DNA from: Gammaproteobacteria bacterium
GTDB lineage: Bacteria; Pseudomonadota; Gammaproteobacteria; Burkholderiales; Burkholderiaceae_C
NCBI GenBank assembly: GCA_018828125.1
Contig: JAHJWB010000011.1
Coordinates: 1-44,511 of the forward strand
Length of the DNA stretch: 44,511 bases
Reading direction: 5' to 3'
In this document: in pieces, positions 19,757 to 28,818 of the stretch
Layout: every line of letters begins with the position of its first letter
How positions within the stretch are numbered: the first letter of the stretch is position 1
Program-made: the position numbers and the translations under genes
Notes under the pieces: generated by a model
Databases searched by the model: none
What the model was told of the DNA's origin: nothing
Seen by the model: only the letters and a program-made list of their open reading frames with translations

Positions 19757-21496
19757 ATGACATCCATGGAATTTTTTCTGCAAGGGCTGATGCCACACCT
19801 CATCCTGGCCCCCATCGCAGTGCCGATGGTGACTGCCGGGCTGATGCTGCTGTTGCGCGAAGAGCGCCAGCGCACCAAGGTCACGCTCAACATCGTGGCG
19901 ACCTTTCTCGGTCTGGTGGTGGCCGTGCTGCTGCTGGTGCAAGCCAAGGACCCCAGTGTGCAGACCAGCCTGGGCGTGTACCTGCCCGGCAACTGGCCCG
20001 CGCCCTACGGCATCGTGCTGGCCATCGACCGTCTGTCGGCCATGATGCTGGTGCTCAGCAGCACGGTGGCGCTGGCCACGGTGCTGTTCTCAGCTGCGCG
20101 CTGGCACCGCGCTGGGGTGCACTTTCATCCGCTGTTCCAGTTCCAGCTAATGGGCCTGGCCGGGGCGTTTCTCACGGCCGACCTGTTCAACCTGTTCGTG
20201 TTCTTCGAGATCATGCTGGCTGCGTCGTACGGGCTGTTGCTGCACGGATCGGGCCGCCCGCGTGTGTCGGCGGGGTTGCATTACATCGCCATCAACCTCG
20301 CGGCCTCGTCGCTGTTCCTCATCGGCGTGTCGATGCTGTATGGCATCACCGGTACGCTGAACATGGCCGACCTCGCGCAGAGCATGGCGGGCATTGCCCC
20401 CGCAGACCGCGGATTGCTGCATGCGGCGGCCGCCATCCTGGCGGTGGCGTTTCTCATCAAGGCCGCCGTGTGGCCGCTCAACTTCTGGCTGGTACCCGCC
20501 TACAGCGCCGCCACTGCGCCGGTCGGTGCCCTGTTCGCACTGATGACCAAGGTGGGCGTGTACAGCGTGCTGCGGTTGTGGACCCTGCTGTTCGGCGCCG
20601 AGGCCGGTGATTCTGCGCAGTTCGGCAGCCAGTGGCTCATCGGGGGGGGCATGCTCACCCTCGCGTTCGGGGCCATCGGCATGCTGGGCTCGCAGCGCCT
20701 GGGGCATCTGGCGGGTTTCGCCGCCATCTTGTCGTCGGGCACACTGCTCGCCGCCGTGGGCTTCGGGCAAAACCTGCTCACTGCTGGGCTGTTGTATTAC
20801 ATGCTCGGCTCCACGCTGGCTATCAGTGCGCTGTTTCTGCTCAGCGACCTGATCGACCGCTGGCGGAACAACGGCTCGAACCTTGCGCCCTACGAGCAGA
20901 CTGACGACGCGCCTTTTCTGTCCGCCGACCTGGTGCCCACCGATGGCATCAACCTGGACGACAAGGAGCAGGCCCTGATCGGCGAGGTGATCCCTGCTGC
21001 GGCCGCGTTTCTGGGCCTGGCTTTCATGGCCTGCACGCTGGTGATTGCAGGCCTGCCACCATTGCCTGGGTTTGTGGGCAAGTTCGCGATGATCCATGCA
21101 CTGCTCAACCCGCTGGGGCTGGGATCGTCCAACGGTTTTCAGTTGGGCGCAGCAGGCTGGATGCTGGTGGCCTTGCTGGTGGTGTCGGGGCTCATCGCTC
21201 TGCTGGCGCTCACGCGATCGGGCATTCGCCACTTCTGGTCCGCACAAGGCCGGGCGGCGCCCCAGTTGCTGGTGCTGGAGGGCCTGCCCATTGCCATGCT
21301 GCTGGTGGCCTGCGCGGCGCTGGTGTGGCAGGCGGGCGCGGTAATGCGCTACACACAGGCCACCGCCGATGCGCTGCACGCCCCTGCCACCTATGTGCGC
21401 GCCATCATGAACGCGGCCCCCGTGCCCACGCCACCACCCAGCGCGACCACGCCGGCACACACCCCCGCCGCACCTGTGCAAGGGGGCACACCATGA
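19757..21496 (+). CDS. mrpD: Mrp/Pha antiporter subunit D
   Basis: A 579-residue polytopic protein homologous to complex I NuoN/NuoM. The proton-path glutamate is in FVFFEIMLAASYGLLLHG and the lysines in LIKAAVWPLNFWLVPAYSAA and LMTKVGVYSVLR. About 14 helices are expected. A hydrophilic loop (residues about 375-410, SNLAPYEQTDDAP onwards) and a Pro/Ala-rich C-terminal tail are present. Either ATG at 19757 or 19766 could be used; neither has a good Shine-Dalgarno, perhaps because the upstream insert displaced the native one. It overlaps mrpE by 4 bp (ATGA). Confidence 0.94.
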   Translation: MTSMEFFLQGLMPHLILAPIAVPMVTAGLMLLLREERQRTKVTLNIVATFLGLVVAVLLLVQAKDPSVQTSLGVYLPGNWPAPYGIVLAIDRLSAMMLVLSSTVALATVLFSAARWHRAGVHFHPLFQFQLMGLAGAFLTADLFNLFVFFEIMLAASYGLLLHGSGRPRVSAGLHYIAINLAASSLFLIGVSMLYGITGTLNMADLAQSMAGIAPADRGLLHAAAAILAVAFLIKAAVWPLNFWLVPAYSAATAPVGALFALMTKVGVYSVLRLWTLLFGAEAGDSAQFGSQWLIGGGMLTLAFGAIGMLGSQRLGHLAGFAAILSSGTLLAAVGFGQNLLTAGLLYYMLGSTLAISALFLLSDLIDRWRNNGSNLAPYEQTDDAPFLSADLVPTDGINLDDKEQALIGEVIPAAAAFLGLAFMACTLVIAGLPPLPGFVGKFAMIHALLNPLGLGSSNGFQLGAAGWMLVALLVVSGLIALLALTRSGIRHFWSAQGRAAPQLLVLEGLPIAMLLVACAALVWQAGAVMRYTQATADALHAPATYVRAIMNAAPVPTPPPSATTPAHTPAAPVQGGTP

Positions 21497-22041
21497 AACC
21501 CCGCGATATTCACAAAGACCGCACCCCGGGTCGCCCCCTTTGGCGCAGACCGCTGCAGCGCCTGGTGCCTGCGCCGCTGCTGTCGCTGGCGCTGCTGGGC
21601 CTGTGGCTGGTGCTTAACCGCAGCCTGAGCGTGGGCCACTTCGCCCTGGGTGGTCTGATGGGTCTTGCCATACCGCTGCTGACTGCGGGTTTGCGGCCCT
21701 TGCCTGTGCGCATACGCAAGCCGGGCGCGGTGCTTCGGCTGGCACTCACCGTGGCCAAAGACACGGTGCTGTCCAACATCGCTGTAGCCCGGTTGCTGCT
21801 GTCACCGTCCACACGCAAACACCCGGCCGGTTTTGTTCATATTCCCCTGGACCTGCGAGACCCCAACGGCCTGGCCGTGTTGGCCATGGTGGTGTGCATC
21901 ACGCCCGGCACAGCGTGGGCCGAACTGTCTTTGGACCGCAGCATGCTGCTGCTGCACGTGCTGGAGGTGGACGACGCCGCGGACATCGCAGCCAAGGTCA
22001 AGGAACGCTATGAACGCCCCCTGATGGAGATCTTCGAATGA
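21493..22041 (+). CDS. mrpE: Mrp/Pha antiporter subunit E
   Basis: A 182-residue protein with two or three N-terminal transmembrane helices (LLSLALLGLWLVLNRSLS, ALGGLMGLAIPLLTAGL) and a cytoplasmic domain containing MVVCITPGTAWAELS, the family signature. It is needed for assembly of the full Mrp complex. The ATG overlaps the mrpD stop as ATGA, and its own stop overlaps mrpF the same way. The frame is open further upstream within mrpD, but that part is a shadow. Confidence 0.92.
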   Translation: MKPRDIHKDRTPGRPLWRRPLQRLVPAPLLSLALLGLWLVLNRSLSVGHFALGGLMGLAIPLLTAGLRPLPVRIRKPGAVLRLALTVAKDTVLSNIAVARLLLSPSTRKHPAGFVHIPLDLRDPNGLAVLAMVVCITPGTAWAELSLDRSMLLLHVLEVDDAADIAAKVKERYERPLMEIFE

Positions 22042-22316
22042 CGCCCGTGCTTGACTGGGCCTTGCCCATTGCCTTGTTCATGCTGGCCCTTGCCATGGGC
22101 TGTGCGCTGATCCGCCTGCTCAAGGGCCCCACCGCGCAAGACCGCGTGCTGGCGCTCGACTGCATGTACCTGAGCGGCATGCTGGTGATGCTGGTGCTGG
22201 GCCTGCTGTACGGCAGCAAGAACTATTTTGAAGCGGCGTTGCTGCTGGCGCTGTTCAGCTTTGTCGGCGCCATGGCGATGGCCAAGTTTCTGTTGCGTGG
22301 CGAGGTGATCGAATGA
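22038..22316 (+). CDS. mrpF: Mrp/Pha antiporter subunit F
   Basis: A 92-residue protein of three transmembrane helices (LPIALFMLALAMGCALIRLL, CMYLSGMLVMLVLGLLYG, AALLLALFSFVGAMAMAKFLL). The GPTAQDRVLALD segment is the hallmark of MrpF. The gene overlaps both neighbours by 4 bp. Within the complex it helps form the cation path next to subunits E and G. Confidence 0.93.
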   Translation: MTPVLDWALPIALFMLALAMGCALIRLLKGPTAQDRVLALDCMYLSGMLVMLVLGLLYGSKNYFEAALLLALFSFVGAMAMAKFLLRGEVIE

Positions 22317-22687
22317 CCGAGGCCGTGCTGCCGCTGTGGCTGGAGATCATCGTGGCCGTGCTGGTGTTGGCCGGTGCGGGCCTGGCTTTGCTGGGCTCCA
22401 CCGGGCTGCTGCGGCTGCCCACTTTTTTTGAACGGGTTCACGCGCCCGCCATCATCGCCACGCTGGGCTGCTGGCTGATCATGCATGGCACGGTGCTGTA
22501 CTTTTCGGTGGCCGACAGCAGCCTGGCGCTCCATGCGCTGCTGATCGCGGTGTTCGTCGCCATCACGGTGCCGATCATGTCGATCTTCTTGATGCGCGCC
22601 GCGCTGTTTCGCGCGCGGCAGATGGGGCTGGATGTACCGCCCAGCCTGAGCCACCCCAAAGCGCCTTCAGAGTCCAAAGACCTCTGA
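22313..22687 (+). CDS. mrpG: Mrp/Pha antiporter subunit G
   Basis: A 124-residue protein with three transmembrane helices; LALLGSTGLLRLPTFFERVHAPA is the MrpG signature. It is the last gene of the operon. A palindromic repeat copy starts 3 bp after its stop and lies between it and the convergent oxoprolinase gene, where it may serve as a terminator for both sides. Confidence 0.93.
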   Translation: MTEAVLPLWLEIIVAVLVLAGAGLALLGSTGLLRLPTFFERVHAPAIIATLGCWLIMHGTVLYFSVADSSLALHALLIAVFVAITVPIMSIFLMRAALFRARQMGLDVPPSLSHPKAPSESKDL

Positions 22688-22689
22688 TG

Positions 22690-22760
22690 AATTACTCTTG
22701 AATTGATAGCTACTAGCGCTTTATTGATAAGCGCCAGCAGCCATTTTGACCATTATTTTT
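22690..22760 (+). repeat. Dispersed palindromic repeat, copy 3 (between convergent genes)
   Basis: Left flank TTGATAGCTACTAGCGCTT, loop TATTGAT, right arm AAGCGCCAGCAG and tail CCATTTTGACC. One change breaks the perfect right arm. The tail overlaps the stop codon (22753-22755) of the minus-strand oxoprolinase gene. Confidence 0.78.
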
Positions 22761-25700
22761 GGTCAGGAGTACCAAACCCGCCACCACCCGGCGTGTGGAT
22801 TTCAAACACATCGCCCGGCAACATTTCGGCCTGCCCGATGTGATCGAGCAGCTCAGTGGCGCCATTGCTGCGCACCACCTTATTGACGCCCACGGCGCCG
22901 GCTTGGCCACCTGCCATGCCAAACGCGCCATGGTGGCGGCCGTTCGACAAAATGCTGGCCGTCATCGGCTCCAGAAAGCGCACACGACGCACCCCGCCGT
23001 CACCGCCCTTGTACTGCCCGGCGCCACCCGAACCTTTGCGGATCTCGTAGCCCTCCAGTCGCACCGGAAAGCGGAACTCCAGGACCTCGGGATCCGTCAG
23101 GCGCGAGTTGGTCATGTGGCACTGTACAACGCTGGTGCCGTCAAAACCACCCGCCAGTTGCCCGTCGGCATCGCAAACGCCGCCAGCACCGCTACCGCCC
23201 GAGATGGTCTCGTAGTACTGGTAGCGCGTGCTGCCAAAAGTGAAGTTGTTCATGGTGCACTGCCCCGCCGCCATCAGGCCCAAGGCGCCGTACAGCGTGT
23301 TGGTGATGCAGGTGGACGTTTCCACATTGCCGGCCACCACCGAGGCCGGTGGATTGGGGTTGAGCATGCTGCCGGGCGGGATGATGACCTTCAGTGGCTT
23401 GAGGCACCCAGCGTTCAGCGGAATGTCGTCGTCCACCAGCGTGCGGAACACATACAGCACCGCCGCCATGCACACCGCCGTGGGCGCGTTGAAGTTGTTC
23501 GTTTGCTGCGGGCTGGTGCCGGTGAAGTCGATGGTGGCGCTGCGGCTTTGCGCATCCACCTTCACTGCGACGCTGATCTGCGCGCCGTTGTCCAGCGGCA
23601 GCGTGAACGCACCGTCCTTCAGCCGCGTGATCACACGGCGCACCGATTCTTCCGCGTTGTCCTGCACATGGCGCATGTAGGCCTGCACCACGTCCAGCCC
23701 AAACTCGCCCACCATGCGGCGCAGCTCCTGCTGGCCTTTCTCGTTGGCCGCAATCTGGGCGCGTAAATCCGCCATGTTCTGCTGCGGGTTGCGGCTGGGG
23801 TATTCGCCGCTTTCGAGCAGCGCAATCATCTCGGCCTCGCGAAGCACGCCGCGCTCCACCAGCTTCACGTTGTTGATCTGCACACCCTCTTCTTCGATGC
23901 GCGTGGAGAACGGTGGCATGGAGCCTGGCGTGGTACCACCCACGTCGGCGTGGTGGCCCCGGCTGCCCACATAGAAAGTGGGCTCGGCCTCATTGGCGAT
24001 GTAGACCGGCGTGATGACGGTGATGTCTGGCAAATGCGTGCCGCCGTGGTACGGGTCGTTCAGCACGTACACGTCGCCGGGCTGCATCTTGCCCGCGTTC
24101 TCGCGGATCACGATCTTGATGCTTTCGCCCATCGAACCCAGGTGTACGGGCATGTGGGGCGCGTTGGCGATCAGGTTGCCCGCCGTGTCGAACAGCGCGC
24201 AGCTGAAGTCCAGCCGCTCCTTGATGTTCACCGAGTACGCCGTGTTCTGCAGTTGCAGCCCCATCTGCTCGGCAATGTTCATGAACAGGTTGTTGAACAC
24301 CTCCAGCAGCACCGGGTCCACCGTGGTGCCCACGGCATGCTGCACGGCGCGCGCCACGCGGCGGTTGAGCAGCAGGTGGTCCAGCTCGGTCAGCTCGGCC
24401 TCCCAGCCGGGCTCCACGATGGTGGTGGCGTTCTTCTCGGCAATGATGGCGGGGCCGGGGATCACGTCGCCGGGGCGTAAATCTTCACGCACCACCAGCG
24501 CCGCATCGTGCCAGGCAGCGACTCCATCCACGCCACCCGTGTACATGCGCACCGTGCTGCGGCGCGGCACTTCGCGCGCGGGCTGAAGCGCGTGGCGCGG
24601 CTCCACGGGCGCATCGCCGGGCACCACAGCCTCAACCGACACGGCCTCCACCACCAAACCCTTGCCCTGCATCAAAAAGGCAAAACGCTGGCGGTAAGCG
24701 TTCTCGAACGCGGCGCTGATCTCGGCCATCGAACCAAAAGTCACGATCAACGCCGAGTCGCTGCCCTCATAACGCACATGCACGCGGCGGTGCACCACGG
24801 CAGTGCCGTTGCCCGACTGCTGGCGCTCCAGCTCGGTGCGTGCGGTGCTGGCCAATTGGTCCAGCGTGGCTTCGATGCCTGCAAGCGCATCGGGCGCCAG
24901 CCTGGTTTCCACCGCCTGTTCGCGAATCACGTTCTGGTCCGCCAGGCCCATGCCATAGGCGCTCAACACCCCGGCCAGGGGGTGCACAAAAACGCGCGTC
25001 ATGCCCAAGGCATCAGCCACCAGACACGCGTGCTGGCCACCTGCGCCACCAAAACACTGCAGCGTGTAGCGCGTCACGTCATACCCGCGCGCCACGCTGA
25101 TCTTCTTGATGGCGTTGGCCATCTGCTGTACGGCGATCTGGATGAACCCGTGGGCCACGTCCTCGGCCTTTCGCCCGGTCTGCGTGGCAAGGCTGTCGAA
25201 TTTTTGCGTCACCGCATCACCGTCCAGCGCTTCATTGGCTGCGTGGCCAAACACCTTGGGGAAGTGTGCCGGCTGGATCTTGCCCACCATCACGTTCGCA
25301 TCCGTCACGGCCAGCGGGCCGCCCCGGCGGTAACTGGCAGGGCCGGGGTTGGCGCCTGCGCTTTCGGGGCCCACGCGAAAGCGCGCGCCGTCAAAGCCGA
25401 GGATGGAGCCGCCGCCCGCCGCCACGGTGTGGATGCTCATCATGGGCGCGCGCATGCGCACACCCGCCACCTGCGTCTCAAACTCGCGTTCGAACTCGCC
25501 CGCGTAGTGGCTCACATCGGTGCTGGTGCCCCCCATGTCAAAGCCGATGACCTTGTCGTGGCCCGCGAGGCCTGCGGTGCGCGCCATGCCGACGATGCCG
25601 CCAGCGGGACCAGAGAGGATGGCGTCCTTGCCCTGGAACACCTGCGCGTCCGTCAGGCCACCCGAAGACTGCATGAAAAACAGCTGCACGCCCGGCATCT

Positions 25701-26403
25701 CGCTGGCCACCTGGTCTACATAGCGGCGCAGGATGGGCGAGAGGTAGGCATCGACCACCGTGGTGTCGCCCCGGCTCACAAACTTCATCATCGGGCTGGT
25801 GGCGTGCGATGCGCTGACCTGGCTGAAGCCAATCTCGCGCGCGATACGGGCGGCAGCCTCTTCGTGCGCGGTGTAGCGGTAGCCGTGCATGAAGACGACG
25901 GCTGCGCTGCGCAAGCCTGCGTCATACGCGGCCCACAGGCGCTCCTTGAGGTGGGCCTCGTCCAGTGGCTCTATCACATCGCCATGCGCGCCCACCCGCT
26001 CCTGCGCCTCGATCACGCGTTCGTACAGCAACTCGGGCAGCACGATGCGGCGGTCGAACAAACGCGGGCGGTTTTGGTAGGCGATGCGCAGCGCGTCCTT
26101 GAAGCCCTTGGTGGTGATGAGCAGCGTGGGCTCGCCTTTGCGCTCCAGCAGCGCGTTGGTGGCCACAGTGGTGCCCATCTTCACGCACTCCACCCGCTCG
26201 GGCGTCACCGCCTCGCCGGGCTTCAAGCCCAGCAGGTGGCGAATGCCCGCCACGGCCGCGTCCTTGTACTGCTCGGGGTTCTCGGACAGCAGCTTGTGCG
26301 TGACCAGGGTGCCGTCGGGCCGCTTGCCCACCACGTCGGTGAAGGTGCCTCCACGGTCGATCCAGAACTGCCAGCGGGACAAGGGATTGGGTTGGTTGGA
26401 CAT
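22753..26403 (-). CDS. 5-oxoprolinase, ATP-dependent, fused HyuA-HyuB type
   Basis: A 1216-residue protein joining both hydantoinase/oxoprolinase subunits, as in eukaryotic 5-oxoprolinase (OPLAH). Residues 12-200 are the HyuA N-terminal domain with the phosphate-binding [11 protein letters not shown] loop. Residues about 210-690 continue HyuA with [12 protein letters not shown] and the GGAGGQHA motif. Residues about 695-1210 are HyuB ([43 protein letters not shown], ending [14 protein letters not shown]). The enzyme hydrolyses 5-oxoproline to glutamate with ATP. The ATG at 26403 is chosen because the open frame above it is encoded by a repeat. It follows the regulator at 26505 on the same strand and faces a divergent TRAP transporter. 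An alternative hydantoin-type substrate is possible. Confidence 0.88.
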   Translation of the reverse strand: MSNQPNPLSRWQFWIDRGGTFTDVVGKRPDGTLVTHKLLSENPEQYKDAAVAGIRHLLGLKPGEAVTPERVECVKMGTTVATNALLERKGEPTLLITTKGFKDALRIAYQNRPRLFDRRIVLPELLYERVIEAQERVGAHGDVIEPLDEAHLKERLWAAYDAGLRSAAVVFMHGYRYTAHEEAAARIAREIGFSQVSASHATSPMMKFVSRGDTTVVDAYLSPILRRYVDQVASEMPGVQLFFMQSSGGLTDAQVFQGKDAILSGPAGGIVGMARTAGLAGHDKVIGFDMGGTSTDVSHYAGEFEREFETQVAGVRMRAPMMSIHTVAAGGGSILGFDGARFRVGPESAGANPGPASYRRGGPLAVTDANVMVGKIQPAHFPKVFGHAANEALDGDAVTQKFDSLATQTGRKAEDVAHGFIQIAVQQMANAIKKISVARGYDVTRYTLQCFGGAGGQHACLVADALGMTRVFVHPLAGVLSAYGMGLADQNVIREQAVETRLAPDALAGIEATLDQLASTARTELERQQSGNGTAVVHRRVHVRYEGSDSALIVTFGSMAEISAAFENAYRQRFAFLMQGKGLVVEAVSVEAVVPGDAPVEPRHALQPAREVPRRSTVRMYTGGVDGVAAWHDAALVVREDLRPGDVIPGPAIIAEKNATTIVEPGWEAELTELDHLLLNRRVARAVQHAVGTTVDPVLLEVFNNLFMNIAEQMGLQLQNTAYSVNIKERLDFSCALFDTAGNLIANAPHMPVHLGSMGESIKIVIRENAGKMQPGDVYVLNDPYHGGTHLPDITVITPVYIANEAEPTFYVGSRGHHADVGGTTPGSMPPFSTRIEEEGVQINNVKLVERGVLREAEMIALLESGEYPSRNPQQNMADLRAQIAANEKGQQELRRMVGEFGLDVVQAYMRHVQDNAEESVRRVITRLKDGAFTLPLDNGAQISVAVKVDAQSRSATIDFTGTSPQQTNNFNAPTAVCMAAVLYVFRTLVDDDIPLNAGCLKPLKVIIPPGSMLNPNPPASVVAGNVETSTCITNTLYGALGLMAAGQCTMNNFTFGSTRYQYYETISGGSGAGGVCDADGQLAGGFDGTSVVQCHMTNSRLTDPEVLEFRFPVRLEGYEIRKGSGGAGQYKGGDGGVRRVRFLEPMTASILSNGRHHGAFGMAGGQAGAVGVNKVVRSNGATELLDHIGQAEMLPGDVFEIHTPGGGGFGTPDQK

Positions 26404-26416
26404 ATCAATGCTACTC

Positions 26417-26475
26417 AATGTATAGCGATCAGCGCTTGATGGATAAGCGCTAGAGCCACTTTTCATTCAAAATTT
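26417..26475 (+). repeat. Dispersed palindromic repeat, copy 4 (regulator-oxoprolinase gap)
   Basis: Core AGCGCTT-GATGGAT-AAGCGCT, left flank ATGTATAGCGATC, right flank AGAGCCACTTTTCATTC. It fills most of the 101-bp gap between the regulator stop and the oxoprolinase start on the minus strand. Confidence 0.75.
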
Positions 26476-26504
26476 TCGAAAAACAGGCGAGGCACCAAGT
26501 ACCG

Positions 26505-27035
26505 CTACAGCGACGCGGCAGACCGCGCTGCCTGGTCGTACATGCCCGACAACACACGCAGCAAGCGGGCCAGCTCGCCGATGTCGCGGTTCAGCGCATC
26601 GTCGGCATTCAGGGCGTCGATCAAACAACTTTCGCGGATCTCGCGGTAGCGCTGCACGTACGCGCGGCCAGTGTCGGTGGCGGCGTAGGTCACTTCCTTG
26701 CCATTCTTTTGCGAGGCCACCACGCCCAATGTTTGCAGCTTCTTGAGCGAGTAGTTCACCAGGTGGGTGTCTTCCACATTCATGATGAAGCAGATGTCCG
26801 CCAGGCGCTTGTCGCGCGCCCGGTGCGACACATGGTGCAGCACCACCACATCCAGCGGCATCAGGTCCTTGAGGCCCGCTGCCGACATGCAATGCACCAC
26901 CCAGCGATGAAACGCATTGCCCGCCACGATGAGGCCAAATTCAAACTCACTCATCTCCGCGCTCTGCGCAGACACCAGGTGCGACGACGACACGATCGGA
27001 CCGGAATCAGTCTTGGACTTGGGCTGAGATTTCAT
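26505..27035 (-). CDS. Winged-helix transcriptional regulator (MarR-like)
   Basis: A 176-residue protein if the ATG at 27035 is used; the frame is open to 27098 and no candidate has a good ribosome-binding site. After a polar N-terminus, residues about 30-140 form a helix-rich winged-helix fold: LMPLDVVVLHHVSH, the recognition-helix region NVEDTHLVNYSLKKLQTLGVV and the wing NGKEVTYAATDTGRAYV. It is upstream of the oxoprolinase gene on the same strand and divergent from the TRAP genes, the usual place for a local regulator of the pathway. The ligand is not known; 5-oxoproline or glutamate would be natural guesses. It is not a confident member of any named MarR subgroup. Confidence 0.75.
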   Translation of the reverse strand: MKSQPKSKTDSGPIVSSSHLVSAQSAEMSEFEFGLIVAGNAFHRWVVHCMSAAGLKDLMPLDVVVLHHVSHRARDKRLADICFIMNVEDTHLVNYSLKKLQTLGVVASQKNGKEVTYAATDTGRAYVQRYREIRESCLIDALNADDALNRDIGELARLLRVLSGMYDQAARSAASL

Positions 27036-27105
27036 GACGAGGTCGATCCGACGTGGAGTTGCCATTGGCACGGGATATGCATGGGGCATTGTAGGCAAGT
27101 CGATA

Positions 27106-27125
27106 GCAATTTGTTGGCAATTTGT
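27106..27125. promoter_or_regulatory. Tandem GCAATTTGT boxes in the regulator-TRAP divergent region
   Basis: GCAATTTGT occurs at 27106-27114 and again at 27117-27125, one helical turn apart. It lies 71 bp before the regulator start and 94 bp before dctP. This is a reasonable operator for the divergent winged-helix regulator, though MarR proteins more often use palindromes. Confidence 0.35.
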
Positions 27126-27218
27126 CAGCGTTTAGGCAAAACACCTATCGCATTCTGATCGGCTTCCGATACAGTGCCCTCTCGTATTCATTGACACCAA
27201 ACCCTGCGGAGCTCACCC

Positions 27219-28202
27219 ATGAAGCGTCGAATCTTCCCCGTCACCGCGCTCAGCCTGGCCCTGGTTGCCGGCCTGTCTGTCACCTCGGCTTTTGCCCAGA
27301 CCAAATGGGACCTGGCTGCAGCCTACCCCGCTACCAACTTCCACACCGAGAACATGGTGCAGCTGGCGGGCGATGTGGACAAGGCCACAGGCGGCAAGCT
27401 CAAGATCACGGTGCACGCCAACGCTGCGCTGTTCAAGGCGCCCGAAATCAAGCGCGCCGTGCAAGGCGGCCAGGCGCAGATGGGCGAGATCCTGCTTGCC
27501 AACTTCCAGAACGAATGGCAACTGTTTGGCGTGGACGGCCTGCCCTTCCTGGCCGACAGCTACGACGCATCGAAGAAGCTGTACGCCGCGCAAAAGCCTT
27601 TCCTTGAAAAGAAGTTGGCCGAACAAGGCATGGTGCTACTTTATGCCGTGGCATGGCCACCGCAAGGCATCTACACGAAGAAGCCCCTGACCAGCGCCGC
27701 GGACCTGAAGGCCGTGAAATGGCGCGCCTACAGCCCCGCTACTGCACGCATTGCCGAACTGGTGGGCGCGCAGCCCGTCACCGTGCAGGCTGCAGAGTTC
27801 TCGCAGGCCCTGGCGACCGGCGTTGTCGAGTCGACCATGACATCCGGTGCCACGGGCGTAGACAGTAAGCTGTACGAACACCTCAAGTATTACTACGACA
27901 CCCAGGCCTGGCTGCCCAAGAACGCTATTTTGATCAACAAGAAAGCCTTCGACGCGCTGGAAAAGCCTCTGCAGGACGCCCTGCTCAAGGCCGGTGCTGA
28001 CGCGGAGGCCCGCGGCTGGGCCAACAGTGCCAAGGTCAACACCGACACCGTGGCCAAACTCAAGGCCAACGGCATGAACGTGGAAGCCCCGCCCGCCCAA
28101 CTGAAGGCCGACATGGCCAAGGTGGGCGACACCATGCTCAAGGAATGGCTGGACAAGGCCGGCCCTGAAGGCAAGGCGCTGATTGATGCCTACCGCAAGT
28201 AA
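27219..28202 (+). CDS. dctP: TRAP transporter solute-binding protein (DctP family)
   Basis: A 327-residue periplasmic receptor. Residues 1-26 form a signal peptide ending SAFA-QTKWDL. The mature part has the DctP fold, with the family regions KRAVQGGQAQMGEI, LKAVKWRAYSPATARIAELVGAQPVTVQAAE and the substrate arginine expected in WRAYSP. GGAG lies 8 bp before the ATG. It is the first gene of a dctP-dctQ-dctM set. The divergent oxoprolinase gene suggests 5-oxoproline (pyroglutamate) as ligand; Bordetella DctP receptors of this type have been crystallised with pyroglutamate, as I recall. Ligand is inference. Confidence 0.92.
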   Translation: MKRRIFPVTALSLALVAGLSVTSAFAQTKWDLAAAYPATNFHTENMVQLAGDVDKATGGKLKITVHANAALFKAPEIKRAVQGGQAQMGEILLANFQNEWQLFGVDGLPFLADSYDASKKLYAAQKPFLEKKLAEQGMVLLYAVAWPPQGIYTKKPLTSAADLKAVKWRAYSPATARIAELVGAQPVTVQAAEFSQALATGVVESTMTSGATGVDSKLYEHLKYYYDTQAWLPKNAILINKKAFDALEKPLQDALLKAGADAEARGWANSAKVNTDTVAKLKANGMNVEAPPAQLKADMAKVGDTMLKEWLDKAGPEGKALIDAYRK

Positions 28203-28222
28203 ATAAGCAAGCTGCCTGTTCT

Positions 28223-28732
28223 ATGCGTCGATTGCTCGATTTTGTGTATGACGGCGCTGCCGCGGTGGCAGCGCTTTTCATGGTGGGGTTGCTGGGGATG
28301 GTGCTGCTGTCCATCATCAGCCGCCAGTTGCACTTTCATGTGCCGGGCACCGACGCCTATGCAGGCTATCTGATGGCCGCCGCCGGGTTTCTGGCGCTGG
28401 CCCACACCTTGAAGCGCGGCGAACACATCCGTGTGACGCTGCTGCTCAACGCCCTCAAAGGGCGCTGGAAGCAGGGTTTCGAGATCTGGTCGCTGGGCAT
28501 TGCCACGCTGCTGGCGGTGCTGTTTGCCTACTACAGCTGCAAGCTGGCGTGGCAGTCGCACGAGTTTCACGACATCTCCACCGGCAGCGACGCCACCCCG
28601 CTGTGGATTCCGCAGATCGCGATGGCCCTGGGCACTGTGGTGCTGGCGCTGGCATTTGTGGACGAATTGGTGATGGAACTGCTGGGCCGCCGCACGCGCC
28701 GCAACCCCGACGAACAGCTGCGCAATGAATGA
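28223..28732 (+). CDS. dctQ: TRAP transporter small membrane subunit (DctQ)
   Basis: A 169-residue protein with four predicted transmembrane helices (AAVAALFMVGLLGMVLLSIISR, YAGYLMAAAGFLALAHTL, IWSLGIATLLAVLFAYYSC, PQIAMALGTVVLALAFVDEL). The LKRGEHIRVTLLL loop is typical of DctQ. It starts 20 bp after dctP and pairs with the large subunit DctM to form the Na+-driven uptake unit. Confidence 0.9.
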   Translation: MRRLLDFVYDGAAAVAALFMVGLLGMVLLSIISRQLHFHVPGTDAYAGYLMAAAGFLALAHTLKRGEHIRVTLLLNALKGRWKQGFEIWSLGIATLLAVLFAYYSCKLAWQSHEFHDISTGSDATPLWIPQIAMALGTVVLALAFVDELVMELLGRRTRRNPDEQLRNE

Positions 28733-28818
28733 CCGCGGAACCGCACTATGTGCTTTGGCCTTCGGCCTGACCGCTCCCCCATCAACACAAAGAACCGACG
28801 CCCTGCAGGCGCCTGACC

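Noticed and set aside
24508..26439. Long plus-strand ORF of 643 codons over the oxoprolinase gene
   Set aside because: His/Arg/Ala-rich shadow of the GC-rich minus-strand gene; no family match.
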